The notes under the pieces: generated by a model
What the model saw: only the letters and a program-made list of their open reading frames with translations
Database searches by the model: none
Told to the model about the DNA's origin: nothing
Assembly: GCF_003589595.1 (NCBI RefSeq)
Contig: NW_020653945.1
Span: 7,059,547 to 7,123,546, forward strand
From: Hyposmocoma kahamanoa
Lineage: Eukaryota > Arthropoda > Insecta > Lepidoptera > Cosmopterigidae
Length of the DNA stretch: 64,000 bases
Reading direction: 5' to 3'
Shown here: in pieces, positions 1 to 9,607 of the stretch
How positions within the stretch are numbered: position 1 is the first letter of the stretch
How the letters are laid out: each line of letters starts with the position of its first letter
Translations under genes and position numbers: made by a program

Positions 1-747
1 TCTCTGAGTTACTTTAGTGTCTAATTTGGGTGCATTCGTAAGCTATTTAGGATTTACAAAAACAAATATACCTATAGTTGAATTTTGTAAAAGTCATTGT
101 TCTCAAAAGTTACAAAAATTGCCTCAAAAACAGAAGAGAGAAGCTTTAAAGTTACGAAAAATGTAAGAAATATAATCATCTGGCAACACTAATGAGTATT
201 TACTCGTTTTCGGTGTTTTACCTTTTTATTTCATGAAAAGAGAGCTATTCTTAGCATTAAAAATGTATATAATCATCTACATAGATTAGAAGAGGTCGAT
301 TTTCTTTGGTAACCAAACTCCAAGAACGAATTTCGATGTATTTTTTATATGAAATGCTCTACATAACACTGTCTAGGATTTCTGAAGAATGTTTATTTTA
401 AGTTTGTCCTTTTATGCTCTGGTTAACAACGACTGATGGTAGCAACTTAAAAGTAATAACTATCATCGTAAAAAACGTGAAGAATTTCTCAATGAAATCC
501 CACTCTAAAATAAATTTAAAAAATAATGTAATCGTTACACAATCCTTGTGTAGTAAATTAAAAGACTTATTGCTTAAAATTCAAACTAAATGATAGTATA
601 GCGTGTCAACCCCATCTAGTGCGCCCGGAGCGTACGCGAAAGCGTCCTACCCGATATCGCGACGACTACCCATCCTCGAGGAGTAGATTTGTCATTGCGA
701 ATGTAAATGGCGTTTCTCGCCATCGACCCTGTATTGCCAAAATATCA

Positions 748-825
748 TTTTTTCATGACCAAATTATGGTAATAACGGAAGTTACCGGAAGTTCTTTCGT
801 TATTACCATATTTGATCATGAAAAA
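748..825. repeat. Imperfect 28-bp inverted repeat (hairpin)
   Basis: The left arm at about 748-776 and the right arm at about 798-825 are reverse complements over roughly 28 bp, with one mismatch and one single-base indel. A loop of about 20 bases containing the short direct repeat GGAAGTT separates them. It could be the two ends of a very small MITE or a single hairpin. No target duplication was recognised. Confidence 0.6.
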
Positions 826-914
826 GTAGAGTTTCTTAATTTATTGTTATACAAGAGAATAAATTGATAAACGCATTAACGTATCAGTAAGTACGCAAAG
901 TACCTATTCAAGTT

Positions 915-1205
915 TTTGTGACGGGACGAACAAGTCGTAAGCCTGGTATAAGCGACACGCCTGTCTATAGCAGTTACAGCACCACTCAGAGCTTTAAATC
1001 GCAAAAATCTGAGGGGCACTGCGCCCGTCACCCTGAGATCTAGGTTGACAAGTCCCAAGTGCCTGTAATTTCACCAGCACCCTTACCCTTCAAAACCGGA
1101 ACACAGTAATGCTCACACTACTGCTTAGTGGCAGAAATAGGTAAGGTGGCAGTATTTCCCTGGACGAACTCTTTAACAAGGAGCTCTACGGCTACTAAAT
1201 TTCAT
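915..1205 (-). repeat. Interspersed repeat family A, copy 1
   Basis: This is the first of about a dozen copies in the window of a roughly 290-bp sequence. In plus-strand reading the copy begins GACGGGACGAACAAGTCG and ends near GGAGCTCTACGGCTACTAA. In other copies the opposite strand ends in an A-rich tail, so the element reads on the minus strand here, like the 3' end of a retroelement. Open frames inside it recur in every copy and are not host genes. Confidence 0.8.
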
Positions 1206-1390
1206 TAATACCTACGTATAGTAAACCTGAATGTAATAAAATTATCGCTTACTAAAAATACTGTCTTACCAATAGTACGCCAATCTATTTAAAACAATCT
1301 TTAGGATTACTTTAACCTGTGTACCACGTGTGTGGATGACGCAATAGGTACCTGGTGGTTTATGTACAACCTAAGGATATACTTCCTCAG

Positions 1391-4300
1391 GTGGCGGAGC
1401 AATGAGTGCGCTGGTGGCAGGGCTGCGGCGAGCAGGCTCTGCGCACTCATTGTCAGCCCCCAAATCCTGCGCCTCTTCCCGGTCACTGCCCCCTTCTCCA
1501 AGTCATACACCCAGGTATGTTGGTAACCATCAAGTTATCAAATTTTTTTTTTTCAATCTAATTTCAAATGACGGGACGAACAAGTCGAGCGCCTGATGGT
1601 AAGCAACACGCCTGTCCATAACAGTTGCAGTGTCACTCAGCTCTTTAAATCGCAAAGAATTTAGGCAAACTGCCTCTGCGCCCGACACCCTGAGACACAA
1701 GTTCACAAGTCCCATGTGCCTGTAATTTCACCCTTACCCTTCAAAACCGGAACACAGTAATGCTGACATTACTGCTTGGCGGCAGAAATAGATAAGGTGC
1801 AGTTGTGCCCTGGACGAACTCTTTCACAAGGAGCTCTACTGCTACTAAATATATGTACATAGCTAGCGTTGGGAAGCGACCGTATAAAACCAGACATAGG
1901 CTTTTTAGATGCTTATCCGGCCAAATTAGAAGGTGTTCGGCTTCTATATCTTTTGTTAAGCTATTTATGTTTGACCAAATTTTGTTGTATTTAATTTTGA
2001 TTTTGATGGATAGCGTAAATATGGAAAAAATGGGTTGATTAGCCATTGCAATAATAGATGATTAATAATAAAGAAGATTGATTAATTCTATTTTATTGTT
2101 ATGCTTTTAGAATTTAAGAAGATATTTCGAAGCCGTGGTAGCCTAAGGGTTTGACCTACCGCCTCTCAATAAGAAGCCGTGGGTCCGAATCCGGGCTCGC
2201 ACCTCTGAGTTTCTAGGATTTATGTGCGAAATTTAATTTAATTTGAAATTTACCATGAGCTTTTCGGTGAAGGAGAACATCGTGATGAAGGTTCACAACC
2301 CTTGGAAAATGTAGGTAGTCCCCAACTCGCATTGGCTGAGCGTGGCACACTATGGCCTAAACACTCGCCTGGGAGGAGACCCCTGCCCAGCAGTGGGAAT
2401 GGGTTGATGATGGTGATGATTTTTGGTCAAAAAAGCATGACTTTATTTAAAACAAAAATTGTAATATTAAAACTACAACACAAAATCCTTAAAAATGTGG
2501 GGTGTTCGGCCTTTTTTACCCGAATTACTAATTAGGGTTTCTGGCAACCCTACATAAAGCTGTCTTGATAAACAAGAATTTTCCAAGCATTTCTGTTTAA
2601 ATATTTTTTATTGTAACACCATGGCAAAGCGAGGATACGACAACGGCAACAATTTTTCACGTTTAAGTTCCATGTCACAGGAAGCAGTCGCTGGAGCAGT
2701 TAGGCAATCCGTTCTCCGGGTGCGGGGCGACGTGGCTGCAGCGGGGCGCGGAGGGGGGTGGCGGCGCGGTGATGGCTATGCTGCAGCCGGCCCTGCGCAG
2801 CGCGCTCCCGCCGGACGCGCTGCTCGCGGCTGCCAGGGACTCCGCACCTGAACTCGCAGCGCGTCTCTCTGCGCAGCAGATACACGAAATGGTGAGAATT
2901 TCTATGCCTACACTAAATTGTCACTATCAATAGTAAATTATTTTATTTTTAACAGACTTCAAAAAGGAGGAGGTTCTCAATTCGACTGTATTCTCTTTTT
3001 GGATGTTCCCTGAATTGTTTTCCATGATCCTGTTTTTGTTGGAAAGTGATCAATAGGGATCAGTAGTAACAAATTAGTGGTTATCACTTGGTCAGCCCCG
3101 TTATTTTCTACAATAGTTTTGTTTATAGTCGTCCTCCGTATCAACCTCTTGGTTTTACGGGAAGGGCACTATAACCTATGCAAGCGAACCCGCACAGGGA
3201 CCTTCTCAGTCAGGACCTGACCCCAGATCAGTCCATTCGCAAAGACTTCATCCGATCCTCAAAAGGGTAGTGCCTTTGGTTAGCTGTACCGGGTGCACGC
3301 ACAGCACCCTCTCAATTTTCCAGATAGGTACCGGTGCAACCAATGGTTGCACTGCTAAGCTGTCGGCTCTAGTCTACTACCAAATCTCCTCTTTGGTGGT
3401 GGAGCTGTAAGACACGGTCACTTCCCGACGCCGAAGCGTCTCTCCAGGTCCCAGAAACCTACGCGGCTGAAAGGACCAGAGAATGTTTTGCTCATCCTCT
3501 ACAAACTCTATGCCGTCGCACTCTGGCCGCACCACAATGCTCTGGTCGGCAGTAGTACTGCTACCTTTCCTATTTCTGCTGCCAAGCAGTAACGTCAGCA
3601 TGTTCCGGTTTTGATGGGTAAAAGTGCTGGTAAAATTACAAGCACATGGGATTTGTAAACTTTTGTCTCAGGGTGACGGGCGCAGTGATAATGCCCCTCA
3701 GGTATTTGCAATTTAAAGCTCTGAGTGGCACTGTCACTGTTATGGACAGGCGTGTAGCTTACCATCAGGCACACGACTTGTTCGTCCCGTCACTAAGTAT
3801 CATAAAAATATAAATAATTAAGTAAAACTTTCCGTTAACCGATTTCAATAAAATTTGGTAAATAGATGTAATTCCACAAGCGTTTGAGGTCGGTTTTTTA
3901 ACAAAAAAGTTAAAATTGTTAATACAAAAATTAACATTTAGAAAAAATTCCTTCGATCCGGTCAGATTCGAACCGATGTCTCCTAGTAAACCGTGCCAGA
4001 CGCTATGCCTACTAAGCCACGGAACGAACCAGCGGACCTGACAAATTTTTCTATGTGCTTGTTGTCGGATCTTTGTATTTGGTTTTTCAACGACTTTTTA
4101 GACTTTTTAGTAATTACACAAAAAATTATTAAATATCATGGTGATGAAACATTCTGACATTCAATAAAAATTAAAAAAGTCATAACCATTATTCGAATCT
4201 AAATCGCGTTTATTTGTTTTTTTTTTCAAACAAACAAACGTTTCGAGCCCTTTACAGGTCCCATGGTCAAGGATGACCAGTCAGTCACCAGTAGATCCGA

Positions 4301-4614
4301 AAAAATAGTTTCATTTCCTACGTATACTAGTCGCGAAAATCTCAGAACTCGATATGTCACTATAATATAAATTTTCCCAAAACTAACACTCAAAATTGTA
4401 AGTCACCAACACACCATGATACAGGTCTTCATTCTTTGACATTTGTTTACAGTTGCAAGCAGTCCGCGAGGAACTGTCAGCAGAGGACGCCGGTGGCGCA
4501 GGTGACGACTCAGCCGAAGGCCGCGCATGCGCACTAACGGCGTTGATGTTGCACTGCTGCGCAGCCGCACAAGTTGCCCAGCTACGCGCGCAGCCCAGCC
4601 CTGCGCCTACTTGA
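1391..4614 (+). CDS. Last three coding exons of an unidentified alanine-rich protein (partial)
   Basis: Three exons join in one frame: 1391-1514 (acceptor CAG, donor GTATGT), 2681-2891 (acceptor CAG, donor GTGAG) and 4453-4614 (acceptor CAG, ending TGA). Phases match: exon one ends with two bases of an arginine codon that the first base of exon two completes, and exon three starts in phase 0. The encoded tail starts with a Ser/Pro-rich stretch (about 40 residues, including SLPPSPSHTP). A segment KQSLEQLGNPFSGCGATW follows, and then Ala/Leu-rich, probably helical sequence to the stop (124 residues over the last two exons). These exons are far more GC-rich than the flanking DNA, which supports coding. 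I do not recognise the family. The amino-terminal part must lie left of the window or in exons I could not see. An ATG at 2621 opens a different frame across exon two and is rejected as the start. A possible poly(A) signal, AATAAA, lies at 5086-5091. Confidence 0.6.
1541..1850 (-). repeat. Interspersed repeat family A, copy 2
   Basis: This full-length copy lies about 650 bp after copy 1 in the same orientation. A T-rich run at its left edge, read as A-rich on the minus strand, precedes the GACGGGACGAACAAGTCG start. It ends near GGAGCTCTACTGCTACTAA. Together copies 1 and 2 flank the GC-rich exon at 1391-1514. Confidence 0.8.
2128..2425 (+). repeat. tRNA-derived SINE with a GATGATG tail
   Basis: The head is tRNA-like: an A-box-like TGGTAGCCTAAGGG near 2138 and a B-box-like GGTCCGAATCC near 2191. 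The body ends in CCTGCCCAGCAGTGGGAATG followed by TTGATGATGGTGATGAT. This kind of tail is common on lepidopteran SINE and RTE-type elements. A fragment with the matching tail in the opposite orientation lies at 25445-25561. Confidence 0.7.
2950..3905. repeat. Mosaic of three interspersed repeats
   Basis: This intron of the unidentified gene is built from repeats. Positions 2955-3090 hold a family C copy (TTCAAAAAGGAGGAGGTTCT motif). Positions 3100-3420 hold a family E copy (CTTGGTTTTACGGGAAGGGC ... CACAGCACCCTC). Positions 3603-3812 hold a plus-strand family A tail ending CGACTTGTTCGTCCCGTCAC. Positions 3820-3905 hold another family C fragment (TTAACCGATTTCAATAAAAT). Family C also occurs at about 13330-13760, 19090-19395 and 46420-46690, and family E at 41290-41520 and 47545-47890. 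A 74-codon minus-strand open frame (3377-3601) sits at the family E/A junction and is not assigned. Confidence 0.65.
3940..4090 (-). repeat. tRNA-derived SINE family B copy
   Basis: Read on the minus strand, this has a tRNA-like head with a B-box-like GGTTCGAATCT. It is bounded by the family's typical ends TTCCTTCGATCC and GTTGTCGGATCTTTGTA. Copies or fragments recur at 18385-18560, 25080-25190, 25300-25420, 28850-29030, 30940-31095, 37905-38080, 49410-49580, 53515-53665 and 59480-59650. It is a SINE rather than a tRNA gene, because the acceptor stem does not close and the same flanks are repeated. Confidence 0.75.
4185..4370. repeat. Family D element (TCCGGATTTAAATCGCG-type inverted repeat)
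   Basis: The left end has AATCTAAATCGCGTTTA and a run of AAACAAAC. The right end has TAGATCCGAAAAAATAGTTT followed by TTTCCTACG and CGCGAAAATCTCAGAACTCG. Related copies lie at 11355-11520, 29031-29140, 37645-37850 and 46015-46140. In the better preserved ones the two ends are inverted repeats, so this looks like a non-autonomous DNA element. Confidence 0.55.
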
Positions 4615-5519
4615 TATCATTAAACTATTATTGATTGTTGTGATATTCTCGTTTTCTTTACAAATTTTAATTTCTTTCGATCACCCAACCATTATAACCT
4701 GTCTATAAGTCTTTACGCAAGTGTTGACCTAAACTCACGATTTGATAAATAGTTATGATAATACACTTGCTATTATCCATTATCGTCTACGTAACAACTG
4801 ATAATTAAAACAAAACACTGTCATTCCTTTCAACCCAATTCACAAGTTCGCCTTGATGAACTCGTTTATGCAGCGCAGCGTGCATTATGTACTTCCTGAC
4901 GCCGGTTACTGATGGTTCCAATCGATGATTCGAAAGTACTAACCATAGGCACCTGCAGTCACGGCCATGGCTAATTGATGGTTGCAGTAAGAGACAATGG
5001 CGTAACTGTCATGCTATGAAAGGGCCAAAAGTCACCAGTTGCCACAACGCGATTACCCACTTTTGTAATATTCCACCGCTATCGTAATAAACAGGTATTT
5101 CTAGTAATCTTCGATTATTTAACGACTAAGCATGGACAATCAAAACAAGCGCTCTATTTTTTAATACGGAATATAAATATAAACAGACGCAGATGCGTAA
5201 ATAGTAGGTATTCTGAACCGACGCGAGTTTTTTATTGTGGTCCATTGTTAAGACATCACGAGAAGTACAATGCGTGTTAATTGGCTCACAAACGTACATT
5301 TTGCTACGGAAGTAAAGGCTATGCCATAACTGGCACAATGGTTTAACTAATGGCAAAACTGTTTTCGGCTAATCGCTTCGCAGTACCTATATCCGTCACG
5401 AACTGTGTCGGATATGGATATAACTACAACTACAAGAAAATTACAAATTAATAATGTATCTCTACATTAGCGCGTGGTTTACCACAAATCATGCTCTTGG
5501 TATAACAAAGCCACGTCAT

Positions 5520-5803
5520 GTTTTGTAAAAAGGGCGAAAGCGCCATTTCGAAAATTTTTTCAGGGGAGCGTGTTTCAGGTTTTAACGACTATTTTAAAAT
5601 ATTTACGTCCTATGTGTAACAATCGCGAAAACCTAAGAACTCGATATTTACGTTCTGTTTTTAAATTCTATTTTGGTTTGAATTAAGTTTAAGTTTTAAA
5701 ATTGAATTTAAAACGATTTAAGTATTTGGAACGGTCGTGAAAAACTAAAACTTGCTCCCCTGAAAAATATTTCGAAATGGCGCGTTCGCTGTTTCTACAA
5801 AAC
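5520..5803. mobile_element. MITE with roughly 70-bp terminal inverted repeats
   Basis: The left end (5520-5590) and right end (about 5733-5803) are reverse complements over about 70 bp with scattered mismatches. Both contain the core GCGCCATTTCGAAA and then TTTCAGGGGAGC. The total length is about 284 bp. No transposase is present. I could not define a clean target-site duplication. Confidence 0.7.
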
Positions 5804-6906
5804 TCCGTCGACATGTAATCAAAATCAAAATCAAAAGACATACGCCAAAAGTGTTTAATCACATGGAAGTCATAAAAATCTGAAATAAAATATTGTGAAT
5901 GATAAAGTTTAATGTTTATTTACAAAGAGCTACAATACTCTAGAGTTTCTTGTTCATTCTTCTCAGGGGAATCTGCCTTACGAATGAGTAGAACAGTTTA
6001 AACAATTTGACGATTTCAAGTCTAAGTCGCTTACCTATGAAATAAAGATTAAGATGATTTAAATTAAACTTTGATAAATTTTAAAACTCTCTTATTTAAA
6101 TATAAAAATGTTATCGACCAACTTCGTTCGTAGAATCTATAAATCTATCGCTTGAGAAGTTGTTGTGTTTGGCAGTTGTGGCCTGATTACACCAAAAGTA
6201 CTATATTGAAAATTCCGTCGTAAAACTTCATGAATACTTTATACATTAATTTCTATCTCCCTTAAGGTTCTTGACTTTGAATGTTTATTTTCGAACAAAA
6301 TTTCTTCACTCACTCGGCAGGAAAAATACATCAGCCTTAACATTGAAAACGTCGGAAAACATATCATTATTTAAGATTTTGGAGAAACGTGGGCAATATT
6401 TCCATCTGGATTTTGTCTAAACAAAGAACAGCTACGGTTCGGTTCAAAATGTTATTATTTATTAAAATGCTTTACTAATTTGAGTCGTATGTGAGTAGAC
6501 TAAAGATCGATTTTGAAGAGTAAGTAAACGGGATCAAAGAACTGTGCGCATTACAAACTGCGTCGAAAATTCGTCCAAAAGGGAACTGGCGCGATTCCAG
6601 GTTTTCCTGAAATAGCACAAAGGATCGACCTCGAGTTTTGCGGTGGTGAAAAAACTTCTGGGAAGTGTCAGCGGTCGCGTTATGACGGAAAAGTTGGTGC
6701 GTCAACGAGCGCGCACATAGCGCACTCAACTGTGCGTTCAAAGCTATAATGGAGACACACCATCCAATGAATGGTGGAACAAATTGCGATAGATCGAAGA
6801 AAGCATACAAGAAAGTATGACTGTATGGTTTTTCTTTGCGTATATCCTGGTTTATAAGCTAAAGACTTAGTGAAAACGTGTACGACTTTTGATTATGCCG
6901 TTTGTA

Positions 6907-7053
6907 ATCGCACCTATCATGGAAGAATGGCATAAGTGAAGTTACGTCAAAAATGTTTATTGAGGATGTGGGTTATATTTTTCTGTATCTAATGGAGCAA
7001 TAAACAATTTTGATGTAACTTCAGTTATCCCATTCTTCCGTAAGGGTTGCGAT
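6907..7053. mobile_element. Short MITE with 50-bp terminal inverted repeats
   Basis: The left end (ATCGCACCTATCATGGAAG onward) and the reverse complement of the right end (ATCGCAACCCTTACGGAAG onward) match over about 50 bp, including GGAAGAATGG and GAAGTTAC. Only about 40 bp separates the arms. The boundary and target duplication are uncertain. Confidence 0.65.
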
Positions 7054-9404
7054 ATATGTACTATACTCAAATTAGGTTAATAAATTTGATGTTCTGAAAA
7101 CTCACACTGAATATTGTCTAATGTTCCTCATTAAGGTGTGTTAATAAATGCTGTTGTAAAATCTCAACATTAATTTTGAAACCAGAAAACATGTTACACG
7201 AAATTAGAAATGGAGCCGTTACTGTTAATCATTCTACTTTAAATTTGTATGCTGATGAAACATCTTGACTCAAAGTAGGTGAATAAGAATTTTCCACGTT
7301 AATGTTGTTCTACTATGATATTTTTTGTGTATAAATAAAGTGAGTTTAATGTGTTACGCATGAATTTGAAAAAAATTACCTATCTCAGGTACTTAAATGG
7401 AAGCCCGTATTTACCATAATGATTTATATACCACATGTTTTGTAAACATTTATGAAAAAAACATCGTCTGTTGCGTTCTGAATTTTACAACATCGCCCGT
7501 TTATAACCTCTTTAAATAAATAGATTTATATTAACCGTAGCACGGGACTACGAGCACTTTCTGGCGGGAATTCAAGGTTATCTCAGATGGAAATTTGCGT
7601 CTTTCTTTGGCCAACAATCTGATAATAGTGCGTTGAACGATCGAATGCGGACGTCAAAACTTCTACGTGACGCAAACGCATTTAAAAAATCTGTGTCCTA
7701 CAAGAAATGAATTCATAAATTTTCCAATTACCTATAATATTAATTTAATGAAAATTATAATAATTATAATGTTATCACCATTCAAATGTGCCAATAAAAA
7801 TGTTATATCCCAAGGGGTGTCCTGGTATCAGGCCATGTGCCTAGTTTAGGCATCAGTCTCCCTCAATATGTATTATCATATGTAGTTAGTACCTACTTTT
7901 AATAACGCACATGAAATCAAATACGTCGCAACTCCAAATTGTGGAATCAAAAAAACACGATTTGAAAGTTCAAAAAATTAAGTGAAACCGATTTTATATT
8001 CTCGTTTATTTTTTTAAAGGCTAACTAAGTATTAATCACATTATTCCCAATAGGATCCTCAAACTCAGTATTTTTTTAAACTTCCAATTTATGTTTTCTC
8101 AATTCCACCAATTTTTTAGTTACGACTGTACTTATTTAGTTTCAAGTGCGTTGTATTGTGGTGAGAAATAAAAAAAATATTTGTGTTTTTTATTTTTTGA
8201 CTCTCGCCTCGCCCATGGACTAAATGACCTTAATTTTAATTTTTTAAATGTAAGAAACTGTATTCCCCGACAATGGCACAGTCGGCCGGGGAATATTATT
8301 TTTTCCATTTTTTTTATCTCTTCCTGTAGACTGGTTTTATCCACTATTTTAACTTTTAACCACTGTGTTATATTTTATAATAATAATAATAATAATAATT
8401 GTTTTGTGCGCAAATGGGTTTACTCCAGTCAGACTTGCTAGCAGCTTGAGGTGGTTGGACTTCCGTGGCGTGTCGTTTTCAGCACAGATGCAGAAGGCGG
8501 TTCTGCTCTATATGGCACGTATTGTTCGCCGGTTCTTGAACCTGAAATACAGCCTCTCCCATTTAAAAATTCAAAATTAATCTTTTAGGCCTTGGGAGAA
8601 GCGAAAGATTCTAAAATAATAATAAATCTTTATTATTAACTGTTGTAACTGTTATCATATTTATTATTATAATGTTATTATTATTGAACTCACGATCTCT
8701 ACAACAATTTAATTAGAAAGACTTTAATACGTACCTATACCAAACATTACACAAGGTCGTTACAAAACTGTTGATAAATATATACCTAAATAGAAACTAT
8801 ACAGATACCTTTTAAATTAAAATATTTAAGAAATACAGAGATTATCCCACTCCAGGACGAAGGCCTCTCGAATCCTGCCGTATCATAATAGTTATCAAAA
8901 CTTATAAAAGCACTTATTTCTATTTGTATTGGCAGAAGAGTTGTCTAAAATCGCTTTTAGAATTATAGCAATAAAGAGCGTACGTCAAGCGCGGCCGTAA
9001 CAAATTGCAACATACGTGCTCGCAGCGACACGCACTGCTCATTGTGAATTAGGTTGGAAAATCGTATTTGGCCCATCCTTTCACATCGACCCGATCGTCA
9101 GGCATTGCACTCTTTCCGCCGATTATTGAACTTCAAACAATTGATCTGATAACGGATCCTGAGATCACACACAATGTCTCTAAAAGAGAACGTGACGATC
9201 GTTTCAATCGAAAACGTGGAAACTAATGATGAGCTTTATTTATGACGACAGGAACCGTGTTTTCATTGTATTGTGATGAGAGGACCCTTGAAATGTACTA
9301 TATTTTCCTCGTGCATCCGTCAACTGCGCAGCAGACAGTGCGAGCGAGTTGGGAGTTTGTTGTTGTTGCCTCTCGCTCGCGCACCACGCTTCTTTGTTTT
9401 GGCG

Positions 9405-9607
9405 AAGATATAAAGGCTGTGCGCGAACGCGCCGCTCGAATTTAACGTTGTTCTGCCGTGCACCCAGGCGCTTTGCGTTTCGGAACGGTAGTGGATGAAC
9501 CTTGAACACTCGTGTAACAGATCGTTTTAAAAGTCTTCGTGACACTTGAGCAGTGAGGCCGGACTCAGAAGTGCAGTGACTGGCAGTGACTGTTGTTGAG
9601 TGCAGTG
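9405..9607 (+). promoter_or_regulatory. Candidate TATA box and 5' UTR of LRRC20 isoform A
   Basis: A TATAAAG sequence at 9409-9415 lies about 195 bp upstream of the ATG at 9608, inside a locally GC-richer stretch. Transcription would be expected to start about 30 bp downstream, which leaves a short 5' UTR. This is inference from the motif and its position only. Confidence 0.3.

Larger units (their letters stand above)
1..1390. other. Non-coding region upstream of the first exon recognised
   Basis: No supported exon was found here. The AT-rich stretch 1-600 shows nothing recognisable. An arginine-rich open frame (about 619-700) looks like a decayed mobile-element tail and is not called as a gene. 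It is followed by a strong hairpin at 748-825 and by a repeat copy at 915-1205, which are listed separately. The region is probably an intron or upstream part of the gene whose last exons lie at 1391-4614, but that is inference. Confidence 0.4.
4615..9400. other. Intergenic region with small inverted-repeat elements
   Basis: No exon was recognised between the unidentified gene and LRRC20. The region holds the inverted-repeat elements at 5520-5803 and 6907-7053, a TAA/ATT microsatellite near 8378-8400, and a stretch at about 8165-8600 that reads like a decayed retroelement 3' end (minus-strand hairpin plus AATAATAATA tail). The 111-codon minus-strand frame at 6475-6810 has no recognisable family. 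Confidence 0.4.

Noticed and set aside
2621..2851. ATG-initiated 76-codon frame starting MAKRGYDNGNNF
   Set aside because: It runs through a splice acceptor at 2680 and in a different frame from the one that continues across the intron into 4453-4614. The frame used by the three matched exons is better supported.
3377..3601. 74-codon minus-strand open frame
   Set aside because: It sits at the junction of two repeats and resembles no known protein. It is probably open by chance or part of an old element.
6475..6810. 111-codon minus-strand open frame
   Set aside because: No recognisable domain, no splice context, and no family resemblance on either strand.
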